The notes beneath the pieces were generated by a model. That model searched no databases and had not been told where the DNA came from. It was given only the letters and a program-made list of their open reading frames with translations. A program made the translations under genes and the position numbers. From NCBI GenBank assembly GCA_036645575.1, contig JAVXNW010000040.1, positions 1 to 22,373 of the forward strand: a stretch of 22,373 nt of DNA, read 5' to 3'. This document shows, in pieces, positions 16,402 to 22,373 of the stretch (the stretch's first letter is position 1; each line of letters opens with the position of its first letter). This DNA comes from JAVXNW01 sp036645575 (GTDB lineage Bacteria > Bacillota > Clostridia > Christensenellales > Aristaeellaceae).

Positions 16402-16434
16402 GCCCGTCAACGCCGCGGAAAGCGAAAGAAACCG

Positions 16435-17238
16435 ATGAAACTGGTGCTGACGGAGGGAAGAACGATACTGGGCGAACTGATACGGGAACTGGCTGTAACA
16501 ACAGACGAGGCGTTAATTCATGTGCTTGCGATGGCGGTTGGGCTGTTGAAAATGACGGCTCCCACGGCCATTGGCGCGCGCCTGGAGCAACTTGCCGCCG
16601 ATCTGATCGTCCTGATCCCGGCGGATAAGCCCGTACTGCCAGGCGGTCGCTATGCGCGTCTTTCTGCGCTCATCACATCGCTTCAGATCGCGGCGCGGAA
16701 GGATCAATGGGCGCAAAGTGTTGACCGCGTGACGGGCGAGGCAAAGCATTTCCCCTGCACGGACGACGTCTATACCGGGCATTGCCCCGTGTGTGGCGCG
16801 CCGCTTTTGCGCTTCGGGCATCGGGATCGTAGCCTCGTCAACGAATCTGGGGAGAGAGAGATTTACGATTTGCGCCGACTGCGCTGCAAGCATTGCCATC
16901 GGACGCACATCGAGTTGCTCGACTGTATGGTTCCTTACCATCGCCATAGTGCCAGCGTTATCGAAGCCGCCCTTGACGGAAAGGCGAATCAACTGGCGGG
17001 CAGCCAAATTTCCGAATGGAACATCGCGCGTCTGCGCCGTCGCTTCGCCGACATGGGCAGCGCGCTGATAGAAGAAGCTATGGGGCGCGTAAAGGCGCGT
17101 CTGGCCGCGACAAAGGCGGCTTGCGGCGGCGAGCGCGGTTGGGTAGCCGTGTTGGTTTGCCGCCTGCTTGCCGATGCGTTGTGGCAAACGCCGGCAAATT
17201 TCGCCGATGGAGCGGGTGATCCGCTCCGAAAAAAGTAG
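16435..17238 (+). CDS. DUF6431-type zinc-binding protein, transposon-associated (267 aa)
   Basis: The centre matches the DUF6431 pattern as I know it: CPVCG (Cys117, Cys120), then YDLRRLRCKHCHRTHIELLD with Cys151 and Cys154, then MVPYHRHSASVIEAAL. The four cysteines probably bind one zinc. The first 105 residues and the C-terminal part are unassigned. DUF6431 proteins usually accompany a DDE-type transposase gene, but none follows here, so this may be a leftover of an insertion element. The ribosome site before the ATG is weak (GGAAAG, about 14 nt upstream). Expression may depend on read-through of the hairpin at 16308-16401. DNA binding is inferred from the zinc motifs. Confidence 0.78.
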   Translation: MKLVLTEGRTILGELIRELAVTTDEALIHVLAMAVGLLKMTAPTAIGARLEQLAADLIVLIPADKPVLPGGRYARLSALITSLQIAARKDQWAQSVDRVTGEAKHFPCTDDVYTGHCPVCGAPLLRFGHRDRSLVNESGEREIYDLRRLRCKHCHRTHIELLDCMVPYHRHSASVIEAALDGKANQLAGSQISEWNIARLRRRFADMGSALIEEAMGRVKARLAATKAACGGERGWVAVLVCRLLADALWQTPANFADGAGDPLRKK

Positions 17239-17500
17239 ATCAACCCGATCGCTAGAGGCTCCAAAGAGCCATTCGCGGTAGGATGTGCATGTCGTCGAGG
17301 ACAAGCCCACATGAGGGCGTCGGGCGACGGAAACCGGGTCGATTCGGACGGTGAGGCAGCGGCAAGCGAGCCGTAAGCCCACGCCGGATGATCGCCCGTA
17401 GCACAGAAACACCGGGATGGCTAGTCGTCATGCGCCTAAGCGCAGGAACTCCGCCGATCCCGAGCACGCCGGCAGCCCCGGCGAAGAAAGGCGGCACACC
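17239..17500 (+). other. 262-nt gene-free stretch rich in possible hairpins
   Basis: No frame here has a ribosome site and a recognisable product. Possible pairings include TGTC/GACA inside TGTG/CACA in 17284-17311, GGGCGA with TCGCCC across about 17329-17398, CGGC/GCCG around AAGCGA, and TGCGC/GCGCA near 17430. It could be a structured RNA, an element end, or chance pairing in GC-rich DNA. Confidence 0.35.
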
Positions 17501-17950
17501 ATGACCTATACAACGCTGACGATGAGCCAGACCCACGACGGTAAACGAACTGTCCTGAACCTCCCCACGATCAAGCTGAACAAGAACGCCAAGAAGCAAC
17601 TCCGCGCGATCTACGCCAACATGGGCGGGAGAATCCTCTGCTCACTTCGCCTGCGGTTCGAACTGGGTGAGTACGTCCGCTATCGCGAGGCGGGGAGCGA
17701 ACCGCTGGATACCCTCGGTCAGACGCTTCGCTTTGATGAGCACCTCGCCGTGTGCATGGTGAAGATTCACGGGCAGTGGATCGTGACCGACGTGTGGGCG
17801 CTTTCGCCGGTGACCGCGTTTCTGCCGGTGATGATGTGGAAGCGCGTGAAGGAGGGCATCTGCGAGGTGGCGCGGCGGGTGTTGATCGGGTGGCGGTACG
17901 TCATCCGGCGCGGCGGGAGCATGACGAGTGGCGATGGCAACGCCCAGTAA
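17501..17950 (+). CDS. Hypothetical protein, first gene of the prophage-like module (149 aa)
   Basis: No family is recognised. I chose the ATG at 17501 because AGGCGG lies about 8 nt upstream; the frame is open to 17417, but those 28 residues are low-complexity and charged. The protein begins MTYTTLTMSQTHDGKRTVLN, has a middle part with NKNAKKQLRAIYANMGGRIL, and a C-terminal region with hydrophobic and basic residues (SPVTAFLPVMMWKRVKEGI). No signal peptide or metal-binding motif is visible. Its stop is 16 nt before the ParB-domain gene, so the two are probably co-transcribed. Confidence 0.65.
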   Translation: MTYTTLTMSQTHDGKRTVLNLPTIKLNKNAKKQLRAIYANMGGRILCSLRLRFELGEYVRYREAGSEPLDTLGQTLRFDEHLAVCMVKIHGQWIVTDVWALSPVTAFLPVMMWKRVKEGICEVARRVLIGWRYVIRRGGSMTSGDGNAQ

Positions 17951-17966
17951 CAAGGAGGCAACGAGG

Positions 17967-18890
17967 ATGGAAACGATCCGAATAGCCGACATCAAGATTG
18001 GTGACAGGCTGCGGGAGGACTTGGACGATATCACGGCGCTTGCCGAAAGCATCAAGCGGTACGGACTGCTCGCCCCGCCCGTGCTGGCGGACGACGGAAC
18101 GCTGGTCGCTGGGCAGCGCCGGGTCGAGGCAATGAAAAAACCGGGATGGACGGAAATGCCCTATATCCATAAGGGGAAGTTGACCGCCGAGCGTCTCCAT
18201 GAGATCGAGCTTGAGGAAAACATCCGGCGCAAGGACTTCACGGAGTTCGAGATCAGCAAGAACATGGTCGCGTTGGCGGAGGCGGTCGGAGAAAGACTTC
18301 AAACGGGAATGGAGGTTTCTGCGAAACCGTTTCGCAAAAACCCTTTGGGCGGTCGACCAGAAAAAGCAAATCGTACAGCTGTTATCGCGAGCGAGATTGG
18401 CGTTACATCAAGAACGATAGAGAATGCAAAATCCCACGTCGCCGCCGTAGAAACCTACCACGCCCTTGAAACGCACCCTAAGATGAAGGCGATCTCCATA
18501 GCCAAGCAAGCGGCCAAGCTCCCCGAAGAACAGCGCGCGACCTATGTGGAAGAGAACATCATGTGCGCCGACAAGAAGCGGACGGCGCGGAGGCTGCTCT
18601 CATCTTTTCGCGATGATGATCAAACTCGCGCGTACTATGCCGCCTGTGACCGTACCGGCTCGTATGTGGGCGTTAAACGCTGCCGCGACGCGGAGACGCT
18701 CAAGCTCGTGGAGAGTCAATTACGGAAGAAGCGCGACGGCATCAACAAATCGTTGGGCAAGGTTTCTCGCCTGAAGAAATCGTTCGGCAAAGCCGTTTGC
18801 GTGGCGGGCGAGAACAGTAACGAGACCAAAGCGCTCGCCGAAAAGCTGTATGCCATGGCGGACGAGCTGCAGACGCTGCTCGCAATGTGA
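17967..18890 (+). CDS. ParB/Srx-domain protein of a mobile element (307 aa)
   Basis: The N-terminal ParB-like domain is clear: METIRIADIKIGDRLRED, then LVAGQRRVEAM (ParB box I, residues 46-56) and ELEENIRRKDF (box II, 81-91). A likely helix-turn-helix follows (GGRPEKANRTAVIASEIGVT, about 129-150), then a charged, helical C-terminal part with many lysines. The start has AAGGAGG 8 nt before the ATG at 17967. In prophages and conjugative elements such stand-alone ParB-like proteins act in DNA binding, regulation or nicking rather than chromosome partition, and no parA lies beside this one. In true ParB proteins this domain is a CTPase; whether that holds here cannot be seen. Confidence 0.88.
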   Translation: METIRIADIKIGDRLREDLDDITALAESIKRYGLLAPPVLADDGTLVAGQRRVEAMKKPGWTEMPYIHKGKLTAERLHEIELEENIRRKDFTEFEISKNMVALAEAVGERLQTGMEVSAKPFRKNPLGGRPEKANRTAVIASEIGVTSRTIENAKSHVAAVETYHALETHPKMKAISIAKQAAKLPEEQRATYVEENIMCADKKRTARRLLSSFRDDDQTRAYYAACDRTGSYVGVKRCRDAETLKLVESQLRKKRDGINKSLGKVSRLKKSFGKAVCVAGENSNETKALAEKLYAMADELQTLLAM

Positions 18891-18956
18891 GCGGGATGGC
18901 AGCGAGCATAATCACAAGGCGGACGATATACCGCCTGAGATAGAAAGGAAAACTAA

Positions 18957-20117
18957 ATGAGCAACAGACACATTGTTACAGCGGAATCGGTTCGCCGGGG
19001 GCATCCCGACAAGGCGTGTGACCAGATCGCCGACGCCATTTTGGACGCGCATCTGGAACAAGACCCGAACGCCCACGTCGCCGTGGAGGTGTTCGCAACC
19101 GACGGAAAGATTCTCGTCGCGGGGGAGGTGACCAGCAAGGCGAAGGTCAACTATAAAGAGATCGTTTGGCGTGTGTTGCGCGCCATCCGTTACAAGCGTG
19201 CCGATCTTTCGTCCGCGCCAGATAAGCATCTTGACATCGAGGTGCGCGTGCATGAACAGTCCACCGACATCGCCGCTGCCGTGGATCGGGAGGAACTGGG
19301 TGCGGGGGATCAGGGGATCATGGTGGGCTACGCCACAAATGAAACCGAGGAGTTTCTGCCGCTGCCCGTGGTTCTGGCACATCGAATCTGCCGCGAGCTG
19401 GACGAGTTATCGCGTGGGGCGAAATGGCTGGGCGCGGACGGCAAGGCGCAGGTGAGCGTCGTTTATGACGGCGATACGCCGCTGTACGTCAAGACCGTCG
19501 TGATTTCCGCACAGCATACGCCGAACGTCTGCCGATCCTGCATGGAAAAAGCGATTCTGGAGAGCGTCGTGTTTCCCACCATCCCGGACGAGCTTCTGCG
19601 ACCTAAAACCGACATCCTCATCAATTCTTCCGGGCAATTCGTCTTGGGCGGCCCTGCTGCGGATACGGGCCTGACTGGGCGCAAGTTGGCGGTCGATCAA
19701 TACGGGCCGGTCGCGCGCATCGGCGGCGGCGCGCTTTCCGGGAAAGATGCGACAAAGGTGGATCGCTCCGGCGCGTACATGGCGCGTTACATTGCGAAGA
19801 ACCTCGTTGCGGTGGGGTTGGCGGAGCGTTGTGAGGTGCAGATTGCCTATGCCATCGGGCAAGCGGAGCCTGTTTCGATGAGTGTGGACGCCTTGGGAAC
19901 CGGCGTCATCGCCAACGGACTTCTGACGCAAACGGTGCGAAAAGTGTTTGACCTGCGTCTCGCCGCGATCATCAAGGCGTTCGACCTGCGCAAGCCGCGC
20001 TTCTCCCGCCTCGCCGCCTACGGCCACTATGGACGACCCGAATTGAATCTGCCGTGGGAGCGGATGGATAAGGCAGATGCGCTGTTCAACGAAGCGAAAC
20101 GCCTGCTACTGGGATAA
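18957..20117 (+). CDS. metK: S-adenosylmethionine synthetase (386 aa), prophage-type
   Basis: The enzyme makes S-adenosylmethionine from methionine and ATP. Active-site motifs are present: GHPDK (15-19), GAGDQG (115-120), DGKAQV (161-166), GGPAADTGLTGRK (231-243, Asp236, Arg242, Lys243), GGGALSGKD (256-264) and KVDRS (267-271). Length is normal. Some normally fixed positions differ from E. coli MetK: GGPMGD is GGPAAD, DTYGG is DQYGP, and HGGGAF is IGGGAL. An AGGA lies about 8 nt before the ATG. It sits between a ParB-like gene and replication genes, a position known for MetK copies in Clostridia prophages, where extra SAM may feed phage DNA methylases; no methylase gene is inside this window. 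It is likely a second copy beside the host metK. Confidence 0.93.
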   Translation: MSNRHIVTAESVRRGHPDKACDQIADAILDAHLEQDPNAHVAVEVFATDGKILVAGEVTSKAKVNYKEIVWRVLRAIRYKRADLSSAPDKHLDIEVRVHEQSTDIAAAVDREELGAGDQGIMVGYATNETEEFLPLPVVLAHRICRELDELSRGAKWLGADGKAQVSVVYDGDTPLYVKTVVISAQHTPNVCRSCMEKAILESVVFPTIPDELLRPKTDILINSSGQFVLGGPAADTGLTGRKLAVDQYGPVARIGGGALSGKDATKVDRSGAYMARYIAKNLVAVGLAERCEVQIAYAIGQAEPVSMSVDALGTGVIANGLLTQTVRKVFDLRLAAIIKAFDLRKPRFSRLAAYGHYGRPELNLPWERMDKADALFNEAKRLLLG

Positions 20118-20207
20118 TGGCCATGAACAACAGAATACGTTCGCCGACCTGTATCAACGGGTCTGGTTTTTTATACCCATCAAGAACATGAAAAGGAGAA
20201 CCGAAAT

Positions 20208-20534
20208 ATGTCAAAGACGAAAATGGCACTTGATGTTGTGCAGGACTTGCGTAGTCTAGCGGACAGCGTGGAAGCGCTGGCTAAAGCGCTGGACGCGTCG
20301 GACGGCGCGATTGACGAACTGGAACGGAGTCCCGAGCAACCCGTCTCCATGACCACCACCCCGCCTGAGACGGCGATCACTCTCGTGGAACTGCGCGCCT
20401 TCGTGGCCGAGCGTTCCACCCCGGAGAACCGCCCGAAGATCAAGGAGATTCTCACTCGCTACGGCGTGAAGAAGCTCACGGAACTGACCGAGGATAAGTA
20501 CGCCGCCGTTATGCGCGAGGTGGCGGCGCTGTGA
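20208..20534 (+). CDS. Small conserved phage protein, often labelled 'Rrp5' (108 aa)
   Basis: The pattern MSKTKMALDVVQDLRSLADS, then a proline/threonine linker (residues 44-56) and a C-terminal helical part with LVELRAFVAERS and ILTRYGVKKLTELTEDKYA, is that of a small protein usually found directly before DUF2800 genes in Clostridia prophages. Databases often call it rRNA biogenesis protein Rrp5, a name that is almost certainly wrong for it. It probably has an N-terminal coiled coil and a C-terminal SAP-like or helical DNA-binding fold; this is inferred. AAAAGGAG lies 9-10 nt before the ATG. Its TGA overlaps the GTG start of the next gene (GTGA), so translation is probably coupled. Confidence 0.82.
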   Translation: MSKTKMALDVVQDLRSLADSVEALAKALDASDGAIDELERSPEQPVSMTTTPPETAITLVELRAFVAERSTPENRPKIKEILTRYGVKKLTELTEDKYAAVMREVAAL

Positions 20535-21694
20535 ATGAGATCAACCACGCCGGCCGCGCGCACGCCCGGTTGAACGCCTCATCCTCCCATCGCTGGATGA
20601 TGTGCCCGCCGTCGGTCAGGCTGTCGGAGAACTTCGCGGATACGCCCTCCCGGTACGCCGAGGAGGGGACCTATCTCCATGAACTGTGCGAACTCAAGCT
20701 GCACAACTTTCTCGGCGATAAGCCGCCCGAATTCATCACGGTCACCTTCGCGGCGCTCAAGGACAACGAGTTCTATTCCGACGAAGCGGAAAGCGTCACG
20801 GACGAATACGTGAACTTCTGCGCTGAAACGATTGAAGCCGTCATGGCGAGCTGCCCCGATCCTTTGATCCTCGTCGAACACCGGCTCGATTATTCCGAGT
20901 ATGTGCCGGAGGGGTTTGGCACTGGCGATCTCATCATCGTCGCGGACGGCGTGATGGAATGCATTGATTTCAAGGGTGGGCGCGGCGTGAGGGTTGAAGC
21001 CGATCACAACAGCCAACTTATGCTCTACGCGCTGGGGGCACTGCTGGAATTCGATCCGCTGTACGACATCCGGCGCATCAGAATGTCCATCTTGCAGCCG
21101 CGCCTCTCCAATATCTCCACTTTCGAGATGACCGCCGACGATCTGCTTCACTGGGCGGAAACGGAGGTGCGCCCCAAGGCGCTTCTCGCCTACGAGGGCA
21201 AGGGCGATTTCTGCGCGGGCGAACATTGTCGATTCTGCAAAGCCCGATACACCTGCCGCGCCCGGAGCGAATACCACATGCGGCTGGCAGCCCAGGATTT
21301 CAAACAGCCGGATTTGCTCACCGACGATGAGATCACAGACATTCTGCCCGTTGCCGAGAGCCTAAACAACTGGGTGCAAGACCTTATCGCCTACGCGACG
21401 CAGCAGGCGGTGGACGGAAAGCAATGGCCGGGGTACAAGCTTGTGGCCGGGCGCTCGGTGCGCAAGTACGCAAGCGAAGCCGAGATCATCAAGGCCGCGA
21501 CCGAGGCTGGGTACACCGACATCTACAAGACCGTGCTTCTGGGGATCGGCGAATTGGAAAAGCGCATGGGCAAGAAGAAATTCTCCGATGTGCTGGGCAA
21601 GTTCGTCGTCAAGCCTGTGGGCGCGCCAACGCTCGTCTCCCAGACCGATCCGCGAAGACCGTATTCCGATGCGGCAACCGACTTCAAAGACTGA
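20531..21694 (+). CDS. DUF2800 family RecB/Cas4-like nuclease (387 aa)
   Basis: The motifs of a PD-(D/E)XK exonuclease can be read in order: His50 (GTYLHELCE), Asp133 (GTGDLIIV), Asp146-Phe-Lys148 (CIDFKGG) and Gln162/Tyr166 (QLMLYALG). Cysteines at 25 (HRWMMCPPSVR) and at 228, 233, 236 and 242 (CAGEHCRFCKARYTC) match the split iron-sulfur cluster of AddB and Cas4: one early cysteine and three late ones. The likely role is end processing in phage recombination with the DUF2815 protein. The only usable start is GTG at 20531, overlapping the previous stop. Length is usual for DUF2800. Nuclease activity is inferred from the motifs. Confidence 0.92.
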   Translation: MNEINHAGRAHARLNASSSHRWMMCPPSVRLSENFADTPSRYAEEGTYLHELCELKLHNFLGDKPPEFITVTFAALKDNEFYSDEAESVTDEYVNFCAETIEAVMASCPDPLILVEHRLDYSEYVPEGFGTGDLIIVADGVMECIDFKGGRGVRVEADHNSQLMLYALGALLEFDPLYDIRRIRMSILQPRLSNISTFEMTADDLLHWAETEVRPKALLAYEGKGDFCAGEHCRFCKARYTCRARSEYHMRLAAQDFKQPDLLTDDEITDILPVAESLNNWVQDLIAYATQQAVDGKQWPGYKLVAGRSVRKYASEAEIIKAATEAGYTDIYKTVLLGIGELEKRMGKKKFSDVLGKFVVKPVGAPTLVSQTDPRRPYSDAATDFKD

Positions 21695-21748
21695 CTTGCA
21701 CGCAAGTCGGCAAGCAAGATAACGACCAAGATAATAGGAGGTACATTT

Positions 21749-22288
21749 ATGTCCACAAAGGTAATCACCGGCAAAGTCCGAGCCTCGTTCGTCCATGTAT
21801 TCGAGCCGCAGTCCGTCAACGGCAGCGAGCCGAAATACTCCTGCTCCTTCATCATCCCCAAGGCCGACACCGACACCATCGGCGAGGTTCAGGCCGCCAT
21901 CGAACAGGCCAAGCAGGACGGCATCCCCAAGTGGGGTGGGAAGATCCCGCCGAACCTCAAGACCCCGCTGCGCGACGGCGATATCGACCGCCCGGACGAT
22001 CCCAACTACGCGGATAGCTTCTTCATCAACGCCAACAGTAAAGAGAAGCCCGGCCTCGTGGATCGCCGCCGCATGCCCATCACCGATCCGCTGGAACTGT
22101 ATTCCGGATGCTACGCCCGCGCGTCCATCAACTTCTATCCGTTCAACACCAACGGAAATCGCGGCGTGGCGGCTGGTTTGGGCAACGTCCAGAAATGGGC
22201 GGACGGCGAGCCGCTCAACGGTCGCGTGAGAGCCGAGGACGAGTTCGGCGCACTCGACGACGTGGATGACGACGATTTCCTCGGGTAA
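21749..22288 (+). CDS. DUF2815 single-stranded-DNA-binding-like protein (179 aa)
   Basis: The N-terminus (STKVITGKVRASFVHVFEP) and the core with YSCSFIIPK, KWGGKIPPNLKTPLRDGD and PLELYSGCYARASINFYPF identify DUF2815, a family generally taken to have an OB-like fold similar to phage T7 gp2.5. The protein ends in an acidic tail (EDEFGALDDVDDDDFLG) with a near-terminal Phe, like the protein-docking tails of SSB and gp2.5. It probably coats single-stranded DNA and works with the DUF2800 nuclease encoded 54 nt upstream. A perfect GGAGG stands 8-10 nt before the ATG at 21749. A long hairpin begins 11 nt after the stop. Single-strand binding is inferred from the family. Confidence 0.92.
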   Translation: MSTKVITGKVRASFVHVFEPQSVNGSEPKYSCSFIIPKADTDTIGEVQAAIEQAKQDGIPKWGGKIPPNLKTPLRDGDIDRPDDPNYADSFFINANSKEKPGLVDRRRMPITDPLELYSGCYARASINFYPFNTNGNRGVAAGLGNVQKWADGEPLNGRVRAEDEFGALDDVDDDDFLG

Positions 22289-22299
22289 AAAAAGGTGGG

Positions 22300-22340
22300 G
22301 GCTGTGACACGAAAGAAGTTTCGTGCCGCAGCCGCTTGTT
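22300..22340 (+). terminator. Hairpin after the DUF2815 gene, possible terminator
   Basis: Fifteen-base arms with one mismatch and one G-U pair (22300-22314 and 22319-22333; cores CACGAAA and TTTCGTG) enclose a 4-nt loop. They are followed by GCTTGTTTT, a poor but T-rich tail. It may be a partial terminator or an RNA-stabilising hairpin inside the module. Confidence 0.5.
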
Positions 22341-22355
22341 TTGAGGATCAAACAG

Positions 22356-22373
22356 ATGACGGGGAAGCAGGGG
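22356..22373 (+). CDS. Possible start of the next gene (6 codons, cut by the window edge)
   Basis: The ATG at 22356 has GAGG about 9 nt upstream (22343-22346) and reads MTGKQG to the edge. In related modules a family-A DNA polymerase or another replication gene often follows DUF2815, but six codons cannot show which. A GTG at 22304 also opens a frame to the edge after a G-rich stretch, but it lies within the hairpin. Confidence 0.22.

Noticed and set aside
20123..20191. A 22-codon frame between metK and the small phage gene
   Set aside because: No ribosome site, and too short to judge without conservation data.
21362..22351. A 329-codon minus-strand frame over DUF2800 and DUF2815
   Set aside because: The sense strand holds two clear genes with family motifs and ribosome sites; the antisense product matches nothing known to me.
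22304..22373. A frame from GTG at 22304 (MTRKKFRAAAACFEDQ) open to the window edge
   Set aside because: The G-rich stretch before it is a poor ribosome site and the codons lie inside the 15-bp hairpin; the ATG at 22356 is at least as likely. More sequence to the right would decide.
1..22373. CRISPR array, rRNA or tRNA genes, integrase genes
   Set aside because: I looked for regularly spaced repeats, tRNA-like cloverleaf ends and recombinase motifs in the gaps and found none. By eye this cannot exclude a degenerate tRNA fragment.

Overview
The window looks like a GC-rich Gram-positive chromosome of the class Clostridia, probably a gut or rumen species in or near Christensenellales or Oscillospirales. 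The reasons are strong GGAGG ribosome sites, a paired XRE-like regulator and transmembrane Ser/Thr kinase of a type I associate with gut Clostridia, a giant secreted protein of MucBP, Flg_new (InlB B-repeat) and Big_2 repeats, and a replication module typical of Clostridia prophages. The organism call is inference; no rRNA or tRNA is present to anchor it.

Layout. (1) 1-540, minus strand: the 5' end of a large PLD-like/SNF2-type helicase gene behind a small Cro/CI repressor gene with a clear extended -10 promoter. This is probably the edge of a mobile or defence island. (2) 541-965: no supported gene. (3) 966-3239, plus strand: an operon with its own promoter and terminator, encoding an XRE-like protein (156 aa) that overlaps by 8 nt a 560-aa membrane kinase with a leucine-rich outer domain. 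(4) 3414-13823: one gene of 3469 codons for a secreted repeat protein with a signal peptide and no recognisable wall anchor, closed by a long terminator. (5) 13900-14055: a gene-free stretch ending in a second terminator. (6) 14151-15930: a Y-family DNA polymerase gene, two small possible downstream genes, and a strong terminator. (7) 15931-16434: mostly non-coding, with a perfect palindrome, one doubtful tiny ORF and a long hairpin with T7 only 33 nt before the next gene. (8) 16435-17238: a DUF6431 zinc-binding, transposon-associated protein without a transposase. (9) 17239-17500: a gene-free, hairpin-rich stretch. (10) 17501-22288: a prophage-like module: a hypothetical gene, a ParB-domain protein, an S-adenosylmethionine synthetase, a small protein often labelled 'Rrp5', a DUF2800 RecB/Cas4-like nuclease, and a DUF2815 single-strand-DNA-binding-like protein with an acidic tail. 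A new gene may begin at the right edge.

How the parts fit. The prophage-like genes are tightly spaced on one strand and fit a replication and recombination unit: ParB-like protein, a SAM source perhaps for phage DNA methylation, a nuclease and an SSB-like protein. No integrase, terminase or attachment site lies in the window, so the limits of this element are outside it or eroded. The kinase operon, the giant surface protein and the polymerase look like accessory genes. I see no certain new system. The best leads are the giant protein with its unassigned 1260-residue N-terminal part, the kinase with an apparently changed ATP lysine, the hairpin-rich non-coding stretches at 15931-16434 and 17239-17500, and the small genes behind the polymerase.
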